DNA from: Iris pallida
Taxonomy: Eukaryota; Streptophyta; Magnoliopsida; Asparagales; Iridaceae
Direction: 5' to 3'
Length of the DNA stretch: 64,000 bases
Assembly (NCBI GenBank): GCA_029216955.1
Contig: JANAVB010006998.1
Span: 1,807,800-1,871,799, forward strand
Made by a program: the position numbers and the translations under genes. How positions within the stretch are numbered: the stretch's first letter is position 1; every line of letters starts with the position of its first letter. Below the pieces are notes generated by a model, which searched no databases, had not been told where the DNA came from, and saw only the letters and a program-made list of their open reading frames with translations. Positions 35,626-46,747 of the stretch are shown one piece after another.

Positions 35626-36774
35626 TGTCACGACCCGCACCCGGATATACGGGTATGAATACGTGGGCCATGCCCAGCCTACGCCGCACTATCGGTGGTA
35701 GTGCACTGTCAAGTACCCGATACTAACTATAACATCTAAAGATCCATAACTATAAAGATACTCATATCACATGACAAAAAATAAGGAAGATAAGACAAGA
35801 AATAATAACAATATCACTAGAACTGCTAGAATCTACAAGGATCATATGAGACAAGGATAAAACAGAGGAAACAATAACAAAACTAAAACTACCAAACTTA
35901 GAACTACTGAGGGACAACTCACGGTAAAGAATACCGAGAACCACCCCAGCTAGCAACATCTTGTAGTCCAAAACTGAGGGCACAACAACTCCTAAAATAT
36001 TGTCAATATATCCAGTCATGATAGAACGAGCACAAATCTCAAATAACAGTCCTAGGTAGACGATATTGAAAATGTAGCAGTAAATAGAGAAAATATACAA
36101 GGAATCATGAAATATACATGTGAGTATCATGGCAAGGTAAGCTGTAAATCTAGAGCTAGAACAAGGCAAGTAAAACTGATCATGGCATGTATAAGAATCA
36201 AGAATCACCTATCTAGGTGTGTAAGTACTAGCTACAATACGTGGCCGGCTTGGGAATTTGCACAATAGTAACAGGCCTGGCTAACCATACGTGGGGTTTA
36301 TGATCAACAGTCACAATCAATAGGTGCACAAGGGGTGCACAATAGGCTTTGACCACATATCTACACTAATACTCCCCGTCATTCGACTAGTATAGCGGAT
36401 CCAACCATGACACATCATGACGCACGATTCTCTGAGAGGGTAGCTAGCCTTCGCAGGAATCGTGTATACACAATGCACAAGGAACAAGAAAGACTTGCAC
36501 AATATATACCAACAATATATACCAAAGAATACCAGAAATAATATCTCATGACGGGATCCAGAGAAATACTAATCCGTGTGAACAATATGTCAAGAGAACA
36601 AGGATATTTACACTAAATAGAAGAAACATAGACGATATCATAAAACAAAAATATTATCAGATAACGTACTCGTCTGTGATGTGATGGATAAGTCGACTGA
36701 TTCCAAGAACAGTGCCTCGAGGATCTATAGATGGAATTTTGTATCATTATAAGGGTTTGGAAATAAAATCAAGT

Positions 36775-37110
36775 TGTACTAAGTCAAACTACGTCAAGGC
36801 AAGTCAAAGCAAGTCAAACTAGGTCAATCTAAGTCAAGGGTTGACTTAAAGTTAATTTTTGGTCAAATGGTCAACTCTGGTCAATTCTAGGTCAAACTTG
36901 ACTAAAGTTGACTAATAGTTTACTTTGGGTCAACTGGTCAACTTCGGTCCAGTTCTAATCAATTTTAGGCTACGGTTGACTTCCGGTTGACTTTTGGTCA
37001 AAATAGTCAACTATGGTCAACCAAGGTCAAAACTAGTCTAACCTATGTCAATGTTGACTCTACTTCGATGTTCAGTCAAAACAATCAACCATGGTCAAAC
37101 AGGGTCAAGG
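36775..37110 (-). promoter_or_regulatory. Dense TTGAC (W-box-like) cluster in 3' LTR of E
   Basis: About 26 occurrences of GTCAA or TTGAC within about 335 bp, many as TTGACY (GGTCAA, AGTCAA on the plus strand), against less than one expected by chance. The sister LTR keeps the same array at 62840-63180. TTGAC[CT] is the core bound by WRKY factors; pathogen- or wound-responsive expression would be an inference. Confidence 0.65.
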
Positions 37111-37445
37111 CTAGTCTCTATAAACATCTACAGGGTCAATATATTCAATTTCAGTGGTTGTGAAATCACTGAAATCGATGGATCTCAAAATACAACAAAA
37201 GGAGAGATTATAATAATAGGGTAAAAACCTACAGATATTTTTAGATGGTGAAACAACCAACACCAACGTGTCCAGAATGGTCAAATTAGCTAGGATAGCC
37301 TATCCATAAGTCCAATTTGTATACAGGGGCAAAAAAGTAATTTTGGGTCAAAATGGTGTCCGTATCGGACCCACATTGTACCCAAAAATGTGCCAAAATA
37401 AAAGTCTTTAAAACCTAGCAAAATATATGTTAACGAATCCAGAAT

Positions 37446-37920
37446 GACGATACGAACTCAATGGTATATCTGGAATTGGATTCCGATGACCCGATCTCAA
37501 AATGACCCGTTGACCCGGATATTGGTATCCGACTTGCACCGAAATGCGTGTCAGAACCAATATCCACTAAAACCTATCAAATTATATGTCAATGATTCCA
37601 GAATGATGGTACAAACTCAACAGTATATCCGATATTTGATTCCGATGACCCGATCTCAAAATTACCCGTTGACCCGGATATTGGTAACCGACTTGCATCG
37701 AAATGCGTGTCGGAACCAATGTCCACTAAAACCTAGCAAATTATATGTTAATGAGTCCAGAATGACGATACTAACTCAACTGTATATCCAGAATTGGATT
37801 CTGATGAGCCGGCGTCAAAAAATCCAGTTGATCCGGACCGTGGAGCCTACGTTGTATCGAAATGCGTGTCAAGGCTTACGTCCTCCAAACTAAGAAATTT
37901 TTATATGAAAACGTGCCAGA
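37446..37920 (-). repeat. 159-bp tandem repeat, three units, in 3' LTR of E
   Basis: Unit starts (GACGATAC-type text) are at 37446, 37605 and 37764, giving an exact 159-bp period; the third unit is more diverged and partial. The sister LTR has units near 63488, 63647 and 63806, again 159 bp apart. 159 is 53 codons, which keeps a plus-strand frame open (37444-37893). Confidence 0.9.
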
Positions 37921-38309
37921 ACGATGCCACGAGTCTACTGGTTGTGTCAGAAATTGAATTCGGAGTCCCGGGTTCAAAAATAGAATTTTACAACTGCTAA
38001 ATTAAGAATTCGGACGACCAACATTGGCGTCGAATTCGACCAACCAAACGTGCTCACAATGAAACAAAACCTGAGGAGAAGGAAGAGGGTTATACTAGCT
38101 TCGCATAGCAACCAGTAGCACGCCAGACGGAGCTGCGATGGAAGAGATACGAACCGACGAAGTTAGCTCCACAAAACTGTTCAAAAATAATACAATTTAA
38201 AGCGTCAACTTGGTGGCGGTTTTGATCTATCAAACGACAAAATTAACGGACGAAACTTGAGAGGGATGAAGGGATATATACCGAGATTGTGGCGCAGAGA
38301 GTTCGTTGA

Positions 38310-38720
38310 TCCAACGGTCGAATTTCTCGAAAAATGTGCATGAAGTCGCTGCAACGGAACGCCATTCCGAAATCCATCCGTGCGCGCGTCGACGGGATTC
38401 CGTGCAAAACGCACGAATCGGGCGTTTCTCGCACCGAGGACACGGGGACGCGCTACGGATGCCTGCTCGGGGTACGCCCAGCCAAGGGGGGCTCACCGGC
38501 ATCGGCGGCGGCCATGGCGGCGCGCGGCTGCCGTTGCTGCACTGCTACTGCTGCTCGCTCGCTGCTACAGGCGTTGGTTGCTACTGTTGCTTGCTGCTGC
38601 TGCAGTGCACGGCCAGGGCAGCGGCGGTACGGCATGGCCAGCGTAGGAAGGAGGAGAGGAGGAAGGGTGGAGGTGGTGGTGAGCCTCGTGGTGGTGTTGG
38701 TGGCGGTTAATGGTGGTGGT
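38310..38720. repeat. GC-rich, triplet-repeat island in LTR E
   Basis: An abrupt change from AT-rich sequence to GC-rich DNA with many CG dinucleotides (about 38360-38660), runs of GCTGCTGCT type and then GGTGGTGGT. Several frames stay open but conflict, and none has a domain. CG retention is unusual next to heavily decayed transposons. It lies roughly where other LTR families carry their minisatellites. The matching part of the 5' LTR is outside the window. Confidence 0.7.
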
Positions 38721-38898
38721 GTTGGTGACGGTTAATAGTGGTGGTGTTGGAGCCATGAAGAAGAGGAAGAAGTAGTTGAGGAAGAAAATGAAGAAAGAGA
38801 GGAGGGGATGTTAGCTGAGAGTTAGAGGGGGTGGGGTGTTATGCTAGTGAAGAGAGGGGGTATGTATGTGTAGGTGTAAAGTGAGAGAAAGAGATGTC

Positions 38899-39088
<190 letters not shown>

Positions 39089-41392
39089 TATATGAAGAGA
39101 GAGATATTTAGAGAGAGATGAGAGAGAGAAAGTAGGGAGAGGGGGTAGGCTTCTCGTGTACATGAGGGGGATATTGTGTGTGATAATGGGAGAGAGTGTG
39201 ATGTGAGGTGAGAGAGAGTGAGATATTATATATATATTATGTACATATTTGAAATGGAGAGAGAGAAATCGATATTTGTATAAAATAGGAATATTTTTGA
39301 GTGGAGAAAATGCAAATACAATAGTGGGGTGTATGGGTAGTCATGACAGGGGTCACACCCAATTGGGTTGGGTGTTGGGCCAAGTTTGGATAAGTTCGGG
39401 CTATGGTTGATTAAAATAACAAATTTAAACCAATTAAAATCATGGATGGAATGGGAGCACAAGGGAGATCAAATTAGTGGCACGCAAGTAGCACGTGCAT
39501 AGTAGACTCAAAACAGGCCAGAACCATATATTGGGTCGACTGGATTAGACTGATGTCGGGCCCAGAAATTAAATTGGAAATTAAGACACAAATTACAGGA
39601 AACGATAAATTGGTCTAAATTGACCCGAAAGTTACGTGAAGCAAATGGAGCAGAAGGGAAGAAGTTCGAGTGGGACACGATATATCAAATTGAAGATAAT
39701 CTCGTCTACTACAAACTTTAAGAAGAAAGTTTCCAGAGACTGGCATCCCTGATGCTCTAGAAATCTGTCACGCCCCAGAACCAGAATACTGGAGAGCGGG
39801 GGCAGACATGGCCAGCTACGTATATGAAATGGAATCCATTTCGCTATACGGTCACAGCTGTCTAGATACATGAGGGTTTATCTACAAGCCAACGGTCTCT
39901 TAAGGTTATGAACAAGCCTAGTGTCTCAATCACAAGCAAGTAAGTAAAAGTCACAAGATGTATGATCATTTAAATATACAATAGTAAGGCGTCCCAAACA
40001 TTACATATTCAGTTGATCATGAAGCTAGTCGTTACAAAATGTCAGGACTAGCAAGAGTTTAGTCATACATGATCAACCCTAGGATCTGTTAATCATGTTA
40101 CAGCCCGTAGGCAGACAGTAAGTAAGTGCAATCGAGCTAAACAGGTGCTCATCGGCTAAATGCCTCAAATGAATATTTTTATAATAGAGTGGAAGAGCCA
40201 AAATAACACACTAGTTGCCAGAATTCCGTCTAGTGGCCACCATCTGGCTGGAAGGTCGGTAGATCCTCTGGAGCTGCTCCAAAATCTGGCCACACAAAAC
40301 CAGCTGGGTCAGACCCCAGAAAGAGCAAGTGCCACAAAGGAGGCTTCACTTAAGAACCAAAACCAGCAATCAGCACAAGATATAAATAAAAGTAAGAACT
40401 GAAAATAAAGAAAATACATCAGGATGATATACGACGAGATAACCATGGAACTATTCAGATAACCAGGTTACAACCCGTAAACCAAACAAGGACCGGGGTT
40501 GTAACCCTTCGTCTGAACAGAACTTGGAATTCTCATCATTTATCGATAAAATAAATACAAGCATTCTGGTCATTCAATAATCTGGAACAGGATCAGGGCA
40601 AGACTAGACTGGTTAGACTCCATCCAATCACTTCACGGCCAAGCAAGAATTAAGGCTTGATACTTTAACTAACTAGGGTTGTCACAAGCCTAATTACTAA
40701 CAAGATGCAGTGAGAATCTTCCACAGCCACAAGCCCTGCAGACCATCCAGGTTACCCGGGTTAAAAGATTAGAGTTGAATTCAGGTGGGTACATCGTCCA
40801 GGAAACGAATGTACCCTTAGGTAGCTTGAAGGGTGCAACACATAACAGTGTGCTGGAAATGTGCCCAACTCAACGGCAGGCTACAGATCCCAAGGCGTGC
40901 CCAGGTAACGGGATTGCCTGTAGCTGGGAAATCTCGTCATGACTAATGTATTAATCTAGTTATTAGCCATAGTCCATTTTAGTAGGTTCTCCTGACCGTG
41001 GTACTCAGGAGTCCCTGCCCTAGACATGATGCAAGACAGGACTGATTTATTTATACAAACACAATCGTCCACGGTGTCCAGATTAATTATACAGGTGATG
41101 TCATGTCAGGTAGCCGTCGCAACAGGTATTCGAGATAATCATATCAGGTTATCATGCCAAGTGTACTTGTCAGAAGTGCGCCACGACGGGCCACTATCTG
41201 GTCATGTCAGGTTATTATGTCAGGAGTGCACCACTACGGGTCACTACCACGTCATGCTCAATTATCAATTCCAAACATATCAAGTAAATTCGTAATTATC
41301 AAGTTCAGGATAAAAGGCGTAAGGATATAAAATGGACGTTAAATATCAAATAAAATATTAATATACAGGGCTATGGAAGATCCAGGGTAATC

Positions 41393-41740
41393 AGGCTACG
41401 CTCAGGTCAGGCTACGCTCAGGTCAGGCTACGCTCAGGTCAGGCTACGATCAGGTCAAGCTACGCTCAGGTCAGGCTACGCTCAGGCTACGCTCAGGTCA
41501 GGCTACGCTCAGGTCAGGCTACGCTCAGGTCACGCTACGCTCAGGTCAAGCTACGCTCAGGTCAGGCTACGCTCAGGTCAAGCTACGCTCAGGTCAGGCT
41601 ACGCTCAGGTCAGGCTACGCTCAGGTCAAGCTATGCTCAGGTCAGGCTACGCTCAGGTTAGGCTACGCTCAGTTCAAGTTACGCTCAGGTCAGGCTACGC
41701 TCAGGTCAGGCTACGCTCAGGTCAAGCTACGCTCAGGTCA
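41393..41740 (-). repeat. 16-bp minisatellite in 3' LTR of B, 22 copies
   Basis: Unit CTCAGGTCAGGCTACG with variants CAAG, TATG and GATC; I count 22 copies by eye. The sister LTR (57968-58125) has 10. The array therefore changed copy number after the element inserted. Confidence 0.93.
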
Positions 41741-41743
41741 ACG

Positions 41744-41975
41744 TATGCAAGACATACGCTTCCAAAAAGGCAGCGTATGTACTCCATACGACTCCTCATC
41801 AAGGTAGCGTATGAGGTCCGTACGACTCCCTTGTCAAGGCAGCGTATGAGGTCTATACGACTCCTTGCCAAGGCAGCGTATGAGGTCCATATGACTCCTT
41901 GCCAAGGCAGCATATGAGGTCCATACGACTCCTTTCCAAGGCAGCGTATGCAAGACATACGCTTCTAAAAGGCAG
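41744..41975 (-). repeat. 32-34 bp hairpin repeat in 3' LTR of B, 7 copies
   Basis: Units of GGCAGCGTATGAGGTCC plus ATACGACTCCTTGCCAA type. Each can fold through GTATG/CATAC and through TGCC/GGCA across unit boundaries. The outermost units carry GTATGCAAGACATAC instead. The sister LTR has 6 copies (58127-58330). Confidence 0.9.
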
Positions 41976-42822
41976 CGTATAAATCGGACTAAGCTGTGCT
42001 AAAGAGCGTGCGCAACTCAGTGGCATAAGCTAAAAAGCTCGCACATTGCTCACTATCTTCTCCAAATCAGCAAGAACTCCATGGTTTGAACCCAAAGCTT
42101 CAAAAGTCCATAACTTGGTCAAAATAAGTTCAAATCTAACTTTTCAAAGGTCAAAATTGGGTAGAATAAAATTCTCTAAAACATGGAACTATCAAAACTT
42201 AAAAATAAAGAAGTTTGATAGATCAAAACCACCAAAATCTGAAAATAACTAATTTCTAGATCTACAAAAATTAAAGCCTCAAAATGGAAAATGACAAGTT
42301 CTAATGTATCTTAGAAACATGAGGAGAAGCTAATAGAACAATAAAAATAGGCTCTCTTGTGGAAGCAAGTTGCACTTGCCTAAGGGGTGTTCTTGGTTGG
42401 TGGTGGGTTTAATGGAGAAGGAAGAAGAGATTAATGAAGAGAGAGAAGAAGAATAGGTAATAAATATGAGTGGTGGTGGTAGTAGGTAGGGGGTTTACCC
42501 CTTGGTTCATGATGAACCAAGAGCAATCCCAAACCGAACCAAGCTAACCCAAACCAAGAATAAACCAAGCCCAGGGAGGAAATTAAGCAAGGAAATCATG
42601 CAATACAAGAATAAATACGTACACGTATTCCAGAAATACGTAATACGAACCACAGGCATTATAACTCTACCCACCTTAAAATAATTTCGTCCTCAAAATT
42701 TAATCAAGAGGCTTGAGGAGCAATGACAAGCTACATTAATCATATACAAGCTATAACTAGGCAGACAATCACTCATTCAAGCAAGGAATCGAAGGCATGA
42801 GGCATAAGAAAGACATTATACC

Positions 42823-43979
42823 TCACGAGTCAAACAAGTCGGGATATCGCGATCGGATATCATCCTCACGCTCCCACGTTGACTCCCCCAAAGAGTGATG
42901 ACCCCAAGCAACTCGGACTAACTTGATAGTCTTGTTCTTGAGGATCTTCTCTCTTCGGTCCAATATAGACACGGGCCTCTCCTCAAACGAAAGGTTGGTA
43001 CCAACAACCAATTCCGAATGATCCAGGATGTGGCTCGGGTTCGGGATATATCGTCGTAATTGGGATATATGGAACACGTCATGCACCTCGCTTAGCGACG
43101 GTGGAAGAGCGAGACGATAGGATACATCTCTTACTCGCTCCAGAATGTCAAACGGTCCTATATACCTAGGACTAAGCTTGTCCCGTACGCCGAAACAAAT
43201 GACACCACGGTTAGACGAAATCCTCAGGAATACATGATCGCCGACCGAAAACTCGAGAGGGCGCCGATGAGAATCGGCCCAATGGCGCTGGCGATCTTGG
43301 GCAACTCGAAGATGATTTCTGACTCGCCTGACCACTTCAACTGTCTGGGCAATCATTTCTGGACCGAGCATCTGTCTCTCTCCAATATCATCCCAGGCTA
43401 GCGAGGATCTGTACTTTCTACCATACAGTGCCTCGAACGGTGCCATTTGGATACTGGCCTGGAAACTGTTATTGTACGAGAATTCTACCAGGTGCAAGTG
43501 ATCTTCCTATGAACCACCGAAGTCAAGTGTGCAAGACCGCAACATGTTTTCAAGAGTCTGGATCGTGCGCTCCGACTGGCCATCTGTCTGTGGGTGATAT
43601 GCTGAACTGAACTGGAGATGAGTTCCCAAACTCTCTTGCAAGCTACGCCAAAAGTGCGACGTAAATCTTGAATCTCGGTCCGAGGTGATACTGACTGGCA
43701 CACCGTGCAATCTGACAATCTGCCTAAGGTACATCTCTGCTAACTGAGCCGTCGACTGAGCAACTCTGAATGGAAGAAAGTGGGCCACTTTCGTGAGCCT
43801 GTCAACTATAACCCAGATAGCATCTCTACCAGTTGGGGATCTAGGTAGTCCAGTCACAAAATCTATGGTCACATGCTCCCACTTCTATTCTGGAATCGGT
43901 AAGGGCTGAAGAAGTCCAGCCGGTCTCTGATGTTCGGCTTTAACTTGTTGGCAAACCAAACACCGAGAGACAAACCGAG
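42823..43979 (-). pseudogene. pol: Integrase core, C-terminal domain and chromodomain of element B
   Basis: Minus strand. 43507-43872 has TIDFVTGLP (first Asp), ITSDRDSRF (second) and TDGQSERTIQ (Glu), so the DDE triad is intact. 42823-43497 has VEFSYNNSFQ, EALYGRKYRS, the GPF module (RYIGPFDIL), HDVFHISQLRRY and then the chromodomain-like end RVAWGHHSLGESTWERED followed by YPDLFDS. The chromodomain is thought to guide insertion to heterochromatin. Two nonsense codons (TGG to TAG, at about 43888 and 43506) break it, and the HHCC part is separated by element A. Confidence 0.92.
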
Positions 43980-46614
43980 TGTAACACCCATATTCTGAAT
44001 ACGTATTTTTGATCAAGCCTGTATGTATCTTAGACCTGTATTTTATTTTCTCAGATTCTGGCCTGTAATTGTATTTTGGTTCGACTTGCAATTTTTGGTT
44101 TTCTCGTAAAACGGGTTTTGGCATGACTTGGTTTTATTTTGTGGAGGAGAATTGGTTTAGTTTGGTTTGGTTTAGTTTGGTTTAATATGCATGGAACACC
44201 TTAGCCTATGCTCCACCCTCTACACAACACTCCACCCATAGGCAAGTACACCTTGCCACCATATGAGAACCCTATTTTATTTGTCCATTAGCTAGATTAG
44301 GCCATGGAGATGAACATTAGAACTTGACATTTTGTGATTTGGAGTCTCCTTTGTTCTAGATCTAGGTTTTAACTATTTTCGAATTTACATGGTTTTGATC
44401 TATTTTGGTTGGATTTTTGTGGGTTTTGATGCTTTCATGTGGAAGTGAATTCAATTTTACCAAGTTAGACCTTTGGAAATCTAGATTTGGCTTTGATTTA
44501 ACAAAGATATGAAGATTTGAATTCTTGGTGTTCTTGGTGTTCTTCTCGTCCTGGAGAAGAAGACTGCAGCCTGCGCTCTTTAGCGCAGTGTTGGACTGCG
44601 CATCCCCTCTCGACCTGCGCTATTTAGCACAGCGTCGACCGCGTTGCTTGCCCCTTGGCGAACTACGCTCAGCCCCATGCGCTCAGCCCCATGCGCAATC
44701 CAACCCTGCGCAGTCTGCTCCTGCGCAGTCTGCCCATGCGCAGTCTGCTCCTGCGCAGTCTGCTCCTGTGCAGTCTGTTCCTGCGTAGTCTGCTCCTGCA
44801 CAGTCGGCTCATGCGCGGTCTGCTCCTGCGCAGCCTGCTCATGCGCCACATATACCCCTGCGCACTTGACTCCTGCGCACTTGACTCCTGCGTACTTGAC
44901 TCCTGCGCACTTGACCCATGCGCCATCTTTCCCTGCGCCCTGTACCCCTGCGCACTTGGCACCCTGCGCAACTGACACCCTGCACAATCCAACCCCTGAC
45001 CCCTTGCGCAATCAATTGGCTCTTGGAGTTTTGGTTTTATTTCTTTAAGCTTGGCTCTCCTATAGCCCTGTATATTGATATTTTATTAGATATTTTACGC
45101 CCATGAACTTGATTTTACTTAATAGGTTTGAATGACTATTGTACATGGTATGGTATGACAAGGAACTAGCATAACACGACAGTGACCCGTAGTAGTGCAC
45201 TCCTGACATGACCAACCTGACATGATAGTGGCCCATCGTGGCGTACTCCTGACAAGTACCCTGACATGATTTATCTTGATGCTGTTGCGACGGCTAACTT
45301 GACTCGTATAATCAACTTGACACTGTGGGTGTTCCGGCTTGCTTGCTTGTGCAATCCACTTGTCTTGTCTTGCATTATGTCTAGGACGTGACTCCCTGGT
45401 TCCCACGGTCAGGGATTCATACTGAATATGGATTAGGCTAAGGACTAGATCAAACTATAGTTCATGGAGAATTTCCAGTCACAGGAAATCTCGTTATCTG
45501 GGCGCTCTTAATTGGACTTGTAGCTTGCCAACGAGTAGATCACATTTCCAGCACACTGTCATGTGTTGCACCTCTAAGTCACCTAAGGGTATATCGTCTC
45601 CAGGGCGATGTACCCAACTATACTCTCAACCCGCGGAAGGATAACTGGATGGTCTGCAGGGCTTGGGACTGGGAAATTCTTATTGTATCTTGTTAGTAAT
45701 TAGGCTTGTGATAACCCTAGTTAGTTAAAGTAGTAAGCCGTAGTAATTGCTTGGCCGCTTGTGAATGGATGATGTCTAGTCCTGTCTAAGTCTTCTCTAG
45801 TCCCTGTACCTGGTACTCTTGAACATGATTGTTTTACTTGCTTTAACAATAATTGGGTAGAGACAAGGAGCTATTCAGGCGAAGGGTTACAACCCCGGAC
45901 CTTGTTTGGTTTACGGGTTGTAACCTGGCTCCCAGAATGGTTCCACGTCCCTAGTCGTTTATTGCCCTGATGTGCTCTTTATTACTTGTACTTTTCTTTT
46001 ATTTTCTTATGTTCTGATATGCTGGCTTTTGTTCTTATTTCGTGGCCTCCTTTGTGGCACTTGCCCATTCTGGGGTTTGACCCAGCTGGTTTTGTGTGGC
46101 CAGATTTCGGAGCAGCTCCCGAGGATCTTTCGAACCTCCAGTCCAATGGTGGCGACTAGAAGGAACCCGGGCTACGAGTGGGTTTTCTATTTTGTTTCGC
46201 TCACTCTATTGTAAAGTTATTCTTTTGAGGCGTTTAGCCGACGAGCACCTGTTAGCTCGATGCACTTTACTTACTGTCTGTCTACGGGCTGTAAACATGA
46301 TTAACAAATCCTAGGGTTGATCATATATGACTTAACTCTTGCTAGTCCCAGCATTTTGTACGACTAGCTTCATGATCAGCTGATATATAATATTTGGGAT
46401 GTCTTTTATTGTATATTTGGTGGTCAAACATCTTGTGATCATATTACTTGCTTGAGATTGAGACAATAGGCTTGACCATAAGAGATCGTTGGCTTGTAGT
46501 AAACCCTCATATCTAGACAGCCGTAACCGTATAGTTGAGATGTATTCTATTTTAATATACGTAGCTGGCTATGTACGCCCCGGCTCTCCAGTATTCTGGT
46601 TCTGGGGTGTGACA
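43980..46614 (+). repeat. 5' LTR of element A
   Basis: 2,635 bp from TGTAACACCC to GGTGTGACA. AATACGTATT is near the start; near-palindrome GGCAAGTACACCTTGCC is at 44241-44257; the 15-bp minisatellite is 44680-45010; hairpin CCAG-TATT-CTGG is at 46588-46599. It is 95 bp longer than the 3' LTR, mostly through about five extra minisatellite units. Confidence 0.95.
44680..45010 (+). repeat. 15-bp TGCGCA minisatellite in 5' LTR of A
   Basis: About ten units of TGCGCAGTCTGCTCC, then about five of TGCGCACTTGACTCC, then looser TGCGC-led units. Every unit keeps a TGCGCA or TGCGCC palindromic core (FspI-like TGCGCA). Open frames on both strands follow from the 15-bp (5-codon) period. Confidence 0.92.
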
Positions 46615-46632
46615 TGGTTTAAGTGGTGGCCC
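46615..46632 (+). promoter_or_regulatory. Primer-site region of element A, unusual
   Basis: TGGTTTAAGTGGTGGCCC follows the LTR end with no gap. It is identical to element C except one base (GTGG against GTGC), and matches initiator-Met at only 8 of 12 positions. The following CATGCAGGTC is also shared with C (one change) and with the leader of E. Confidence 0.55.
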
Positions 46633-46747
46633 ATGCAGGTCTTGTCAATCAAGAAATGTGGGGGTTTACCGAATAGATGTCTCAATCAGTATTCGCCCTT
46701 GATCTCCGCCCGTATTTTCAAATCCCTGAAATTCTTGCCCTGATTAC

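Larger units (their letters stand above)
39766..42663 (-). repeat. 3' LTR of element B, complete
   Basis: 2,898 bp from TGTCACGCCCC (U5 end) to GGCATTATA (U3 start, decayed from GGCATTACA in the sister copy). It contains a 22-copy 16-bp minisatellite, a 7-copy 32-34 bp hairpin repeat and the conserved near-palindrome at about 42365-42380. The adjoining polypurine tract on the minus strand is TAAGGTGGGTAGAGT (42664-42678). Confidence 0.92.

Noticed and set aside
38306..38735. Host gene in the GC-rich island (Gly/Arg/Cys-rich frames of about 130 codons)
   Set aside because: Overlapping frames on both strands, low-complexity composition, inside an LTR, and no splice-linked exons seen. The island itself is kept as a finding.
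44580..45011. A 143-codon minus-strand frame rich in Gln-Glu-Gln over the 15-bp minisatellite (also 51981-52556)
   Set aside because: Produced by the 5-codon repeat period; antisense to an LTR; no start context or domain.
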